A stretch of DNA of 64,000 bases from Cephalopachus bancanus (GCA_027257055.1 JAPVLO010000379.1:2020501-2084500), one strand, 5' to 3'. Positions 21,001 through 28,717 are shown, counted from the stretch's first letter. The notes: generated by a model not told the origin, from the sequence alone. Translations and numbers: made by a program.

Positions 21001-23467
21001 CATCACAAACACACACACACACGGTAACCACAGTAATAGGGCTCCTTAATGGATGGTAGGAAGAGGAGAGAAGTAAGAGAAGCATTCCAATCACGGAAAC
21101 AACTCAAGCAGTTCCAACAGAGGCACTTAAGAACATGGCTGGCTGGTGAGTGAGGTGCCTGGAGCCGGGTGAACTGTGGGGAGCAGTGGCACTGTGCCTG
21201 ATCAGGCAGGTTGGGGCCAGAGAGACCCAGGACAGGGCCCTGGGCTTCTGCCCGGGAGGTGGGGCTTGGGTGGGTAAGCAGGAAGGGCCTCCTTAAGGGG
21301 AGCGGTGACTTTTAAAAACTGCTCTGAGCCAGGCTCAGTGGCTCAGCCTGTAATCCCATGCCTTTGGGAGGCTGAGGTGAGTAGATTGCCTGAGCCCGCG
21401 GGTTTGAGACCCGCCTCGGCAACTTGGCGAGACCTCATCTCTACAATAAATCAAAATGAGCCGGGCGTGGTAGCGCATGCCTGTAGTTCCAGCTACTTGG
21501 AAAGCTGAGGCGGAAGGATCGCCGGAGCCCAGCAGGTCGAGCCTGTGGTGGCCGGGAGCGGCCACTGCACTCCAGTCTGAGTGGAGACTCCAACTCAAAA
21601 CAAAAAAAACCTGCTCTGAGAATTGCATAGAGCCAAAGAAGAGAGACTCAAGAGTAGGGGTTTGACCAGAGTAGACAGCCGGGATTAGGACTGGGTGGAG
21701 GGTGTGCTCCAGAAGCTGGGAATGGGTAGTACTTGGGGTTCATAGATGTGTGGGTGGGGTAGGAAAGAGGGAGAAATCCGGTGATTCCGAAGGAACAGAA
21801 AGGGAACTCTGGGCTGGCTCCAGAGAGTAGTGAAGTGCCTGGCTATGCAGTGTGGAAGAGGCATGGAGGTGTGGGTCCCTGTCCTGAGGTGGAAGGTAGT
21901 GGGGTAAGAGATCAATGGCTCACAAGGGGGATGTGGAGAAAACGAGACAGATACCCAGAATCTAGGCTGGGAGATAGAGGGCAAACTTTTAAAAGACCTG
22001 GGGGACGTATCTGTCAGCCCTGGGCTGAGGACCCTATCTGGGTGTGTGCAATCACTTCCCTGAGGCACCTTTTGACTTCAATGTAAGGAATAGTTCCCGC
22101 ATTGAAACCATCAGGCCACGAGATGAACAGTCCCTGCAGAACAGTGAGTCCAGATAACAGGGGCATCGGAAGGGGGTCTAGTGGTTCCTGGAACTGGGCA
22201 GTGTGAGTCCTGGTTCCTGCCTCGCCTCGATTCAAATCCCAGCTCTGCCACCTCCTGGCTGTGTAACCTCGAGTAAATCACTTAACTGTTCCGAGTCTTG
22301 GTTTCTTGTGCGTAGTGCAGGACTAGCGTAAGGATCTGACAAATTATTGCACTAAATGAGGCGCAACGTGGACAGTACCCCAGCCTGCGCCTGACTCTGT
22401 GGCTGTGCGCATTCCCACAGCACATGACCGTTCAGGGAGGCTTACACGGGTCAGGCATGGGCTAAGACACCTCACTGACACACTTCTGGAGTCCTCCCAG
22501 CCACGCTCTGGAACGGGCAGCGTGGTTATGCCTGCCTAACGGATAAGGGACTGAGGCTCAGAGAGGCGAAGGAGTTGCGTCCGGTCGCCGAGGGTGACCG
22601 CCGTCGTTCCTGCAGGCGGGATCTCGGGCAGGAAAGCAGCTTAGGACCGGGTCGCCTGCCCGTCCCCGCCCCACTCGCCACTCGCCCCCCGCCCACGCCT
22701 CTGCCTCTGCCCGCAGGTACGTGTCGGCCCTGACCACGCCCGCGCGCCTCTCGCCGGTGGACTTCCACTACTCGCTGGCCACGCAGGTGCCGACGTTCGA
22801 GATCACGTCCCCCAACTCGGCGCACGCCGTGTCGCTGCCGCCCGCCGCGCCCATCAGCTACCGCCTGGCGGAGCAGCAGCCGCTGCTGCGACACCCGGCG
22901 CCCCCCGGCCCCGGGCCCGGGCCCGGCGCGGACATGCAGCGCAGCTACGACAGCTACTACTACCCGGCGGCGGGACAGGGGCCGCGGCGCGGGGCCTGCG
23001 CCCTGGGCGGCAGCCTGGGCAGCCTGCCCGCCAGCCCCTTCCGCATCCCGGAGGACGACGAGTACGAGACCACGCAGGAGTGCGCGCCCCCGCCGCCGCG
23101 GCCGCGCGCACGCGGCGCGTCCCGCAGGACGTCGGCGGGGCCCCGGCGCTGGCGCCGCTCGCGCCTCAACGGGCTGGCGGCGCAGCGCGCACGCGCGGCG
23201 CGGGACTCGCTGTCGCTGAGCAGCGGCTCGGGCGGCGGCTCGGCCTCGGCCTCGGACGACGACGCGGACGGGGCGCTGGCGGCCGAGAGCACGCCCTTCC
23301 TCGGCCTGCGCGCGGCGCACGACGCGCTGCGCTCGGACTCGCCGCCGCTGTGCCCGGCGGCCGACAGCAGGACTTACTACTCCCTGGACAGCCACAGCAC
23401 GCGGGCCAGCAGCAGACACAGCCGCGCGCCGCCCGCGCGGGCCCCGCAGGACTCGGCGCCCCTCTAG
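507..23467 (+). CDS. NRG2: NRG2, neuregulin 2 (3' part of gene, spliced)
   Basis: Neuregulin 2 is a membrane-anchored EGF-family growth factor. Its EGF domain binds ErbB3/ErbB4 after shedding from the cell surface. The window holds exons 507-627, 6690-6766 (alpha) or 7148-7206 plus optional 12302-12325 (beta), 16150-16252, 18369-18492, 18805-18932, 19507-19734 and 22717-23467. All have AG/GT borders and matching phases. They encode about 510 C-terminal residues: EGF domain, stalk, one transmembrane helix and a long cytoplasmic tail ending in QDSAPL. The Ig-like domain, N-terminus and promoter lie upstream of base 1. Identity rests on the NRG2-specific EGF variants [10 protein letters not shown] and [10 protein letters not shown] and on the tail motifs DEYETTQE and STPFLGL. 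No disabling change was seen. Confidence 0.97.
939..1100 (+). repeat. CT-rich polypyrimidine simple repeat
   Basis: Almost pure pyrimidine run of (TC)n with C-runs and a short TGTG interruption near 1045-1060. It lies about 300 bp downstream of the EGF exon. It creates long apparent open frames on both strands made only of S/L/P or R/E, which are artefacts. Confidence 0.9.
4591..4617 (+). repeat. (CA)n microsatellite
   Basis: An uninterrupted CA dinucleotide run of about a dozen units, in intron. Confidence 0.9.
5331..5371 (+). repeat. Two-copy 20-bp tandem duplication
   Basis: AGTATTGAGAGGAACACTG occurs at 5332-5350 and again at 5353-5371, a period of 21 bp. This is a simple local duplication in intron. 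Confidence 0.9.
6690..6766 (+). CDS. NRG2: NRG2 alpha-type EGF-tail exon
   Basis: Acceptor ttctccag (6682-6689) and donor gtatgt (6767-6772). Together with the preceding AA it encodes [14 protein letters not shown], then [12 protein letters not shown]. This supplies the last two cysteines of the EGF domain and the alpha juxtamembrane stalk. It is 77 nt long: one base completing lysine, 25 codons, and one base. It joins in frame to the exon at 16150 (reading KAEELYQKR). The alpha and beta tails change receptor affinity in this family. The exon lies only 381 bp upstream of the beta exon. Confidence 0.96.
6767..7147 (+). other. NRG2: Short intron between alpha and beta exons
   Basis: A 381-nt intron carrying a T/TTTTG-rich tract at about 6866-6963. 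The acceptor region of the beta exon (about 7115-7147) is pyrimidine rich. No other coding sequence is seen. Confidence 0.8.
6866..6963 (+). repeat. TTTTG/TTTG-rich low-complexity tract
   Basis: Repeated TTTTG and TTTG units with interruptions. In RNA this would be a U/GU-rich segment between the two alternative exons. Confidence 0.85.
7148..7206 (+). CDS. NRG2: NRG2 beta-type EGF-tail exon
   Basis: Acceptor ttggtag (7141-7147) and donor gtatgt (7207-7212). It encodes [20 protein letters not shown] and so provides EGF cysteines 5 and 6 of the beta form. It is 59 nt long (1 + 57 + 1), the same phases as the alpha exon, so the two are interchangeable. Splicing to 12302 gives SKHLGFELKE; splicing straight to 16150 gives SKAEELYQ. 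Both are in frame. Failure to use its donor leads to a stop at 7242-7244. Confidence 0.96.
9060..9260 (+). repeat. MIR SINE relic
   Basis: Contains the MIR core pattern: CTCATCTGTAAAATGGGGAT, then a GTGAGGATTAAATGA-like block (here CATGAGGATTAAATGA). Degenerate. Confidence 0.75.
9523..9665 (+). repeat. Imperfect CA-rich simple repeat
   Basis: ACACA/CATGCA-rich low-complexity DNA with many substitutions. Confidence 0.75.
10260..10345 (+). repeat. MIR fragment
   Basis: GCTGTGTGACCTTGGGAAAG followed by a degenerate cytosine-rich and CTCATCT segment, as in the MIR central part. Confidence 0.55.
12302..12325 (+). CDS. NRG2: NRG2 24-nt beta stalk micro-exon
   Basis: Acceptor tgccag (12296-12301) and donor gtatgg (12326-12331). 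It is only 24 nt. After one base from the beta exon it reads KHLGFELK plus one base, giving SKHLGFELKEAEELYQ across the joins. It enters and leaves in phase 1, so its inclusion adds exactly eight residues to the juxtamembrane stalk without altering the frame. It corresponds to the beta1-type stalk segment known from neuregulins. It was found by peptide recognition, since it is too short for frame analysis. Confidence 0.93.
13398..13440 (+). repeat. Alternating purine-pyrimidine (GC)(GT) tract
   Basis: GCGCGC/ACGCG followed by (GT)n and (GGT)n. Alternating purine-pyrimidine sequence of this kind can adopt Z-DNA. Confidence 0.85.
13560..13960 (+). repeat. Ancient LINE-like (L2-type) relic
   Basis: Contains phrases typical of old mammalian interspersed repeats, such as CCCTGCCCTCCTGGCACTCA and a GGAGGTGATGTCTGGGCTAA segment. 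Very diverged; the family assignment is from memory. Confidence 0.4.
14948..15043 (+). repeat. Compound (GT)n(GA)n microsatellite
   Basis: About 55 bp of near-perfect GT repeat with one GC interruption, running straight into about 38 bp of GA repeat. Confidence 0.95.
16150..16252 (+). CDS. NRG2: NRG2 juxtamembrane and transmembrane exon
   Basis: Acceptor ctctgcag (16142-16149) and donor gtgagt (16253-16258). It encodes [10 protein letters not shown] followed by the hydrophobic helix [19 protein letters not shown] and the stop-transfer start CKTK. The exon has 2 + 99 + 2 nt. It is the common acceptor for the alpha, beta and beta-plus-micro-exon routes. The basic QKR upstream of the helix marks the stalk, where neuregulins are shed by metalloproteases. 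Confidence 0.97.
16463..16560 (+). repeat. MIR fragment
   Basis: AGATTCAAACCCAGCTCTGC with flanking GTGACCCCGAGCTAACTGAG resembles the 5' half of MIR. Confidence 0.65.
17365..17640 (+). repeat. Ancient LINE-like (L2-type) relic
   Basis: Contains TTCATTTGGTGCCTGCGGGC and GGTGAGTAGGAGTTAGCAGG, phrases of an old interspersed repeat similar to the one at 13.6 kb. Confidence 0.4.
17880..18005 (+). repeat. L2 3'-end fragment
   Basis: TGTGGGCTCCTCCAGGGCAG and then TCTGGCACATAGTAAAAACA match the usual L2 3' terminal pattern (gctccatgagggcaggga...ggcacatagtag). Confidence 0.65.
18080..18200 (-). repeat. MIR fragment
   Basis: CATTTACAGATGAGGAAAGG and CACACAGCTAGAAAGCAG are the reverse-complement MIR signature. 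Confidence 0.75.
18369..18492 (+). CDS. NRG2: NRG2 cytoplasmic exon 1
   Basis: Acceptor ctgtgcag (18361-18368) and donor gtgagt (18493-18498). It encodes the basic membrane-proximal segment [15 protein letters not shown] and then [19 protein letters not shown] and PEEIQMAD. It is 124 nt (1 + 41 codons) and ends in phase 0. The downstream intron is itself open in this frame. Confidence 0.96.
18493..18804 (+). other. NRG2: Short NRG2 intron, open in frame
   Basis: The intron has GT...AG ends and is 312 nt, exactly 104 codons. It has no stop in the frame of the flanking exons. It is listed as an intron because the NRG2 protein joins MAD directly to YISKNV. Retention would give an in-frame insertion. 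Confidence 0.85.
18805..18932 (+). CDS. NRG2: NRG2 cytoplasmic exon 2
   Basis: Acceptor ctgttccag (18796-18804) and donor gtgggc (18933-18938). It encodes [20 protein letters not shown] and continues [20 protein letters not shown] to SSH plus AG of arginine. It is 128 nt (42 codons + 2). This is the conserved neuregulin tail segment equivalent to YVSKNV in NRG1. Confidence 0.96.
18933..19506 (+). other. NRG2: NRG2 intron
   Basis: A 574-nt intron between cytoplasmic exons 2 and 3. Reading through the 18932 donor stays open to a stop at 19057-19059. No repeat or other gene is clear. Confidence 0.8.
19507..19734 (+). CDS. NRG2: NRG2 cytoplasmic exon 3
   Basis: Acceptor ccttcccag (19498-19506) and donor gtcagt (19735-19740). 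It encodes [20 protein letters not shown], then [20 protein letters not shown], an Arg/Ala-rich stretch, [17 protein letters not shown] and AG of arginine. It is 228 nt (1 + 75 codons + 2). Serine-rich; part of the intracellular domain. Confidence 0.96.
19815..19925 (-). repeat. MIR fragment
   Basis: CTCCATTTTTCAGATGGAAA followed by GGTCCCAGAAAGGTCAGGTG is the reverse-complement MIR pattern, diverged. Confidence 0.6.
20645..20815 (+). repeat. MIR fragment
   Basis: TGTGTGATTTGGGGCAAGCT and the following CTCAGTTGTAGATCAGAGGG and CCACCTGAGATAATCTGC fit the MIR core and 3' part. Confidence 0.6.
20860..21022 (+). repeat. Alu-type free monomer (FLAM-like)
   Basis: Single 7SL-derived arm beginning GCCAAGTGTGGTGGCTCATG and ending CACTGCACTCCAGCCTGGGC, followed by a CA-rich tail. 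There is no second arm, so it is a monomeric Alu relative or an isolated arm. Confidence 0.8.
21329..21610 (+). mobile_element. Full-length dimeric Alu, lineage-specific type
   Basis: Two 7SL-derived arms separated by an A-rich ACAATAAATCAAAATGAG linker, ending in an A-rich tail. It is flanked by a 10-bp target duplication CTGCTCTGAG (21319-21328 and 21611-21620). It shares the diagnostic phrases GGCTCAGCCTGTAATCCC and AGCCCAGCAGGTCGAG with the other young copies here. Confidence 0.92.
22205..22350 (+). repeat. MIR relic
   Basis: CGATTCAAATCCCAGCTCTG, CCACCTCCTGGCTGTGTAAC and the following AAATCACTTAACTGTTC are a clear MIR 5' and core match. Confidence 0.85.
22717..23467 (+). CDS. NRG2: NRG2 terminal coding exon
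   Basis: Acceptor ctgcccgcag (22707-22716); stop TAG at 23465-23467. It encodes 249 residues beginning [20 protein letters not shown]. In order: the conserved start of the neuregulin tail, [15 protein letters not shown], a Pro-Gly repeat [10 protein letters not shown], tyrosine-rich [26 protein letters not shown], an Arg/Ala-rich basic region, a serine-rich [19 protein letters not shown] stretch, [14 protein letters not shown] and the C-terminus QDSAPL. It is extremely GC- and CpG-rich. Compared with human NRG2 as I remember it, the Pro-Gly repeat and the Asp-Ala repeat are shorter. Confidence 0.97.
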
Positions 23468-24620
23468 GGCCCGCCGCCCGCCGTCTCCAGGAGGGCGGAG
23501 ACCCCGCCCGGAGGAAGGAGGGAAGCGAGAAATAAAAATATTTTTATTTTCTATAAAAGGAAAAAAGTATAACAAAATGTTTTATTTTCATTTTAGCAGA
23601 AATTGTCTTATAATACTAGCTAACGGCAAAGACGTTTTTATAGGGAAACTATTTATATGTAACATCCTGATTTACAGCTTCGGAAAAAAAAAAGAAACAA
23701 CAAAAAAAAGAGAGATGGGCCAATTTTTTGACTCTTTAATAGAAACCTATTTTGTGGTGCCTTTTGCTGTACGCTAATCTGGGGCTCCTGGCGCGAAGAC
23801 TGGGTTGCACGTGGGGCCGGGGGTGCTGTCGGGTCGCGAGCTGGATGGGCAGGGGGCGAGAGAAAGCGGGCAAGGAAGAGGCTGCCTGCAGGGTTCGGGC
23901 AGGGGCCAGTGACGGGTTGGCCCTGAGGAAGAAAACGGGGACAGAAGTGGCTTTGCCCCCAGGCAAGATCTGGAGTCCCGGCCCGGGGAGGAGGGGTGTC
24001 CTGAGTTTGGAGCTTGAGCTGGGGTAACTTCCAGGGCGAGATAAAGGCCCAGCACAGCTACCAGGATGGGGAGGGGGCCTCCCCGCTACTCACAGCTGTG
24101 AAGGGAGGGGGGAATGGAGAAAGGTCTCCCCAGCGGCCTGGGCCCCAGGAGGGGCAGCTCCGCCAGGGGCCCAGTGTTCGCAGCTCCTCCTCCCCTGTGG
24201 CCTCCAGGACGCCCCTCCGTCCTCTGCAGCGCCTTCGTTTACAGGTCGTTTTTTCTATTTTACGCCTGCATGTCCTTTGCATTTCAGATTCTTTAGATTG
24301 GATGCATGGTCACACTGGGACCGAGAAGAGCCACTCGACAGTGTATTCGATTCCCCTTTTAGCAATAAAGTTACACCATTTCCTTCTCACTGGCCTCCTC
24401 CCAGCCGCTAGCCCACCTATGACTTCCACTCCCTCTCCAGCCCTGCCCTCCCCACCCCTCAAAACTGGGTCCACTGCTAATTTGTCAAAAAGGTAATTGT
24501 TAAAAAAAAAAAAAACCCAGCAGAAACAAATGGGAACCCTGCCCTGAAATGTCCAAACACCTGACTGTTGACACTTGAACATTTTTATATTATAAATAAA
24601 ATCAGAAAGAACTCCTGGTT
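23468..24620 (+). other. NRG2: NRG2 3' UTR
   Basis: Follows the stop codon. The base composition switches abruptly from very GC-rich to A/T-rich around 23530. It contains AATAAA at 23531-23536, 24364-24369 and 24595-24600; the last lies in TATTATAAATAAAATCAG and is the likely main site. U-rich blocks around 23536-23560 and 23580-23750 could bind stability factors. The end coordinate is estimated. Confidence 0.75.
24595..24600 (+). terminator. NRG2: NRG2 polyadenylation signal
   Basis: AATAAA, the most distal canonical hexamer after the NRG2 stop, with cleavage expected 10-30 bp downstream. Two earlier hexamers (23531, 24364) could give shorter transcripts. Confidence 0.7.
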
Positions 24621-25434
24621 GACTGTGTCTGCCTAGCCCCCAGCCGAGGAGGGAAGTCTGAGCATGAGGACAAGATGGAGGTGGATGGATGTTGGCCTGG
24701 AGGTTGGAGGGGTCAGGGCAGGCCCTGGGAGGAAGTAGCCCTCTCTGCAGTCTCCTGGGCCCCGGCCCGCCTCCTGAGAACATTTGCCAAGGTGTCCCCC
24801 CTGGCAGCTGGGGAACCTGGCCAAGGGACTGACGCAAATTGCTCTGCCTCAGAAAACAGCCTCGGCACCCTGGCCCAGTTCCTGCCCTGGATTTCCAGGG
24901 CTGGACTGAGGCAACAGGCCTAGGTGGGTGAGGAGGGCAGGGTTGTGGGGTTGGCACTGGGGCAGCTGAGGCAGGATGACCCTTGGGGCCTGAGGCACGT
25001 CACAGGCAAAGTCTGGACATGCAAGCTGGTATAAAGGGTACCCTCGGCTGCCAGGAGGGCCACAGCTGCCACAGCTCATAAAGCCCATGGGGAAAGCCAC
25101 TCTTTCCCCAACTTTCCCCAGGCCCCTCGGAACCAGGGCCTGTCTAAACCTGTAGCCCCTGATGAAGAGTACATGATTTCAGGGACAGAGAAAGCGGACG
25201 GAGGCCCAGGATTGAATGACTTTCCCCTCATCAACTGACTGACTAAACTAGTGCCCAGCACCAGGAACCATTCGGTTCCAGCGGAACACAAGGGTATCTT
25301 CCATCCAAAGAGCTGAGGAGGTTGATGCTCGTGCACATGTTGGTACATTTGTGAGGGGAGGGCGTGTGAATGTCCCCAGGACGTGTGTAGTCAGAGACCT
25401 ACAGATGGGAGGGACAGAGCCACTTCAGGTTGAA

Positions 25435-25605
25435 AGGGCTTAGGCATCAACAGGGCCTGAACTAAAGTTCCTGCTCTGCCCCCCACGAACTGTGGCCTCC
25501 AGACCAGTTTCCTGTTGGGAAATGGTGATACAAATACCTCAAAGGGTTACTCTGGAAAGTGTACATAGAAAAGTGCCCAGTGCTGCTGCTGGCACAAGAT
25601 AGATG
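25435..25605 (+). repeat. MIR relic
   Basis: AAGTTCCTGCTCTGCCCCCC, GGGAAATGGTGATACAAATA and AAGTGCCCAGTGCTGCTGCT resemble the MIR body and 3' end. Confidence 0.6.
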
Positions 25606-25898
25606 CCTAGACATGACCAATTTGATGGTGGCAATGACAGTATCTTGTGTCTTGCCTCTTAAAACACACCGCCAGAAGGTGGGTGAGAGGAAGGTGACGG
25701 AAAAAAGTAAAGAAATGACTAAGATTAGTGCACTCGTTGTGGGGGAGCTGGAAAAAAGTACCTGTTACAAAGAAATGAAAGAAAAGAAACTCGATGCTGC
25801 ATCAACCTGCAGACCTCGACCCGGCCCAGCCCCATCTGGTCTCTCAGGCTGTCTCTGTGGTTGGCTCTAAAATCCTCTCTGCCAGTTATTCCTCTCTG

Positions 25899-25911
25899 TG
25901 ACCTCTGACCT
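25899..25911. promoter_or_regulatory. Perfect DR1 nuclear-receptor-type motif
   Basis: TGACCT-C-TGACCT, which on the other strand is AGGTCA-G-AGGTCA: two consensus half-sites spaced by one base. DR1 elements are bound by RXR heterodimers, HNF4 and COUP-TF. Occupancy is unknown. Confidence 0.5.
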
Positions 25912-25937
25912 TTAGGAGATCCCAAATCGCCTCCACA

Positions 25938-26129
25938 TGACCTCTTGGTGAACCCATTGACCCTTTGCATGACACAGCTTAGTGTCCTCACCTGACCCTT
26001 TGAGGGCTCTGAGCTGCTGTTGTCATCTAAATTTTAGAGTCAGAAATCACTCCCGTGAGTCAAGTGACCCACGGATCTCTGTATGACCCTGGAATAGTCC
26101 TGAATGACCTCTTGGTGAACTCATTGACC
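25938..26129. repeat. Spaced 25-bp direct repeat with TGACCY units
   Basis: The segment at 25938-25962 recurs at 26105-26129 with one mismatch, 167 bp apart. Both contain TGACCTCTTGGTGAAC followed by YCATTGACC. Looks like a decayed local duplication. Confidence 0.85.
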
Positions 26130-26716
26130 TCCACATGACCCAGCTGGTACCTTCATGATCTGCTCTAACTCTAAGACACTTGCCATCCCTGCCCAGAGTC
26201 GAAGAGCTCAAGGCTCTTTCCTCATCTGGCATCCACCCACTCGTCACTCAGGTGTAGTTGAGACAGGGACCCCCCTTCTCCGCTCTGCCTCTCATGTTTC
26301 TGCCTCGGGGAACCTTTCCAATGGCCTTTCGGGAAGAGTTACAGTCCTGTTAACGATTTCCCTACTCCCAACCTGTCCCTGGAGCACAGAGGACATTCCA
26401 GCACCTTCCCAGGTCAGCCTTCTTCTCCACTCCCCCGATTCTTTCTTTTCTCTACCAGGCGGTTTCTGACTTCTCTCCCCTTCCCTTCCCGGAGTCCCAA
26501 ATTGTCATGGTATCTGCCTGTCCTTCTCCCCAGTATTCTGTGAGTCCCATGGGGACAGGGAGCTGGCCCAGCTTTTCCTCACCACAGTTTCCCCAGCACT
26601 CAGCGCGGCGTAGGGCGCAGGCTTGGCCCTCCATGAGTGAAAGGATGAAGGTGCTGGAGACACTGTCCTCGAGGGGTGGCCCCAGGAGTCCCTGAGCCCA
26701 CAGCTACTCCCTAGGA

Positions 26717-26730
26717 CCACCAGGTGGCGC
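26717..26730 (+). promoter_or_regulatory. CTCF-like motif
   Basis: CCACCAGGTGGCGC matches the core of the CTCF consensus (CCACNAGGKGGCRC-like). It lies between the two convergent genes. A motif match only. Confidence 0.5.
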
Positions 26731-26875
26731 AAGCCACTTAGTGCATCTCACCAGCCCCTGGAGTGGGACAGTCCTAGAAAATGGGCGCTTTAGGGGGCAG
26801 AGGTTGAAGGGGGAACACCAGGATCCATCTGACTGCAGGGAGAAATAGTAGGACTTTGATTTAGATTTATTTTCA

Positions 26876-26881
26876 TCTCAT
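26876..26881 (-). terminator. PSD2: Likely PSD2 polyadenylation signal
   Basis: TTTATT on + is AATAAA on -. It is about 2.5 kb downstream of the PSD2 stop; a 3' UTR of that length would fit a brain transcript longer than its 2.3-kb coding part. Another AATAAA occurs inside the mariner element at 27217-27222 (-) and could act earlier. Confidence 0.5.
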
Positions 26882-27168
26882 CTTTTTAAATGTCTATTAC
26901 TGTGTATGTTTTATAATGTACATGATATTTTAGTACAGTAGTACATGTATATAATTTACAAATAAATAATTGTACATTTAAGGAAGTGAACTTAAGATTG
27001 TTTTACTGATGGGAGGCACAACTTGTGCTCGGGCAGCACATCTGTCTACAGCTGCCAGAGCCCGTGTCTGCTCCACACTCACCCACCCTCATGGAGTGAA
27101 GGGTGGGACCCCGACTCCAGAAATCAGCAGAACTTGGAGGCAGCATGGAGAAAGTACAGAGCTCTTTT

Positions 27169-27731
27169 TTGAGGGGGAACCCACAAAAACGGAATTTACT
27201 TATAAAAAATTGTGTCTTTATTCTTACATGTTTAAACTTCAAAGTACTCCCCGTTTGAAGCAATATACCTATCAAGACACTTTTTCTGCTGCTCAAAACA
27301 GTTTCTGAACTCATCAATTCTGATGTCTTTTAGTGCTTCTACTGTTTTTTTGTTTCACCTCTTTCGCATCGGCAAAACGTTTCTCTTTGAGGACTTTTGT
27401 CATCTAGGGAAACAAAAAAAGTCACTCAGGGTGAGATAGTGTGAATAGGGAAGGTGGGGCACAGGAGTCATGCTATTTTTGGTCAAAAACTGCAGAACAC
27501 TCAGCAAGTTGTAGGCAGGTGCACTCGTAAATCACCCATCATGAAATGGGAAAACATGTTGAAAGAATCTCCAAAAAAATTCACTGAAGCTGAACACAGC
27601 CTCTCACAACAGCACTAGCTAGTACACTGATGCCGATGGATTCCTAGAACACTTACCTAGCAGGGGAAGTCTGTACTACAAGGGACCCACCCTCTAAAAA
27701 AAATTCCGTGTTTTTTGGGTCCCCCCTTGTA
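27169..27731 (-). mobile_element. Internally deleted Tc1/mariner element
   Basis: Terminal inverted repeats: the right end read on - is CAAGGGGGGACCCAAAAAAC followed by ACGGAATTT; the left end on + is GAGGGGGAACCCACAAAAAC followed by GGAATTT. The right end abuts a TA, the mariner target. On - the interior keeps the C-terminal transposase traces TLSDFFCFP-like and KEKRFADAKEVKQ, then FEQQKKCLDRYIASNGEYF, typical of mariner C-termini. The helix-turn-helix part and most of the catalytic core are missing, and a frameshift and stops are present. Length is about 560 bp against about 1.3 kb for intact relatives. Dead non-autonomous copy. Confidence 0.85.
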
Positions 27732-28717
27732 TGATGCCACATTACATTTTCAATTTCATTTAAATGAACATTTACTTCCTCTGAGCAAAACGAAGGGGCC
27801 AGATGGTTTGGTTATAAAACACACTTCAACTCATCCAACTTAAATAATTTGGATTTAAATCAGTACATCTCCCCAAGTACTCCGACGCCCCTTGCATCAA
27901 ACGTGAGTGGGCTTGTAGATGTTAGAAGCTTAGGTGCAAGGCTGGCTTATTTCATTAAGGAAGCATGTTACTACTGACGTCAGGCTCTGGCCCAACGACA
28001 GTATCTACTTAAACAATAGAGAGGAGGTGCTCATCCTAGCCCCACGGGGGTGCCATCACTCTACCCACTATCAGTCTGAGGAAGGCAGGGCTTCAAAGAT
28101 GCTAATCTGTGATCGGCATGTGGCTAATGTCTCTATTCCTCCCAGACATGTCCTTAGCTAAGCCTTTCTGATTCACTGGAAAAATGAAAGAAATAGCAAT
28201 CTAAAAACAATCAGTAACTTGTCATTCCACCTTTTCCCAAGACCAGGAATTAATGGGCTTCCATAACCTTCTCTACCATGCACCTTTGGGCTTGTTGACA
28301 AGTGGCCATTTGCAAGGCAATGTCTCTTCTGCCTGTCGCAGATCTGTCCAAGACACCACCCCTGGAGCTCAGAGACCTGGTGGCACCAGCATAGATTCAA
28401 ATAAAAAACTGGGCCATGACCTCATCCCACTCACATCCCAGGATGTCCATGGGACAGATGGGGCAGTGTGCACACACTCTATGTTCTCCAGACCCATCAG
28501 TTGTAAGAGCAGTGGAAGTCACTGGCTAGCCAGAAGAGGGGAAAAAACAGTGAGGGAAGGTGAGCACTGTCTCCATCTTCTCTCCCAGGTGTCAGGAACG
28601 CTGGGACCAGGTGAAGCCCTTCTGGCTGATGGGTGAGGCTCCAAAACAGGCTTTTCCTTCATCTGACTGCCTCCTCTAACTGATGTCAGTTCCAAAGCAT
28701 CTTTAAGGGGGCTCCTC

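Larger units (their letters stand above)
19735..22716 (+). other. NRG2: NRG2 last intron, repeat-rich
   Basis: About 3 kb. It contains MIR relics (19815-19925, 20645-20815, 22205-22350), an Alu-related monomer (20860-21022) and a full Alu (21329-21610). It becomes GC-rich just before the terminal exon. Confidence 0.75.
24620..26855. other. Intergenic region between convergent NRG2 and PSD2
   Basis: About 2.2 kb between the predicted 3' ends. It contains a MIR relic (25435-25605), a cluster of TGACCT/TGACCC motifs (25899-26141) and a CTCF-like motif (26717-26730). No gene was recognised. Confidence 0.6.

Noticed and set aside
21329..21610. Possible tRNA because of GGGTTCGAGACCCG
   Set aside because: It is the B box of an Alu left arm; no acceptor stem or anticodon arm around it.
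22526..23575. 349-codon open frame on the - strand across the NRG2 terminal exon
   Set aside because: It is the antisense shadow of a very GC-rich coding exon; the product is an Arg/Ala/Gly-rich sequence with no family resemblance.
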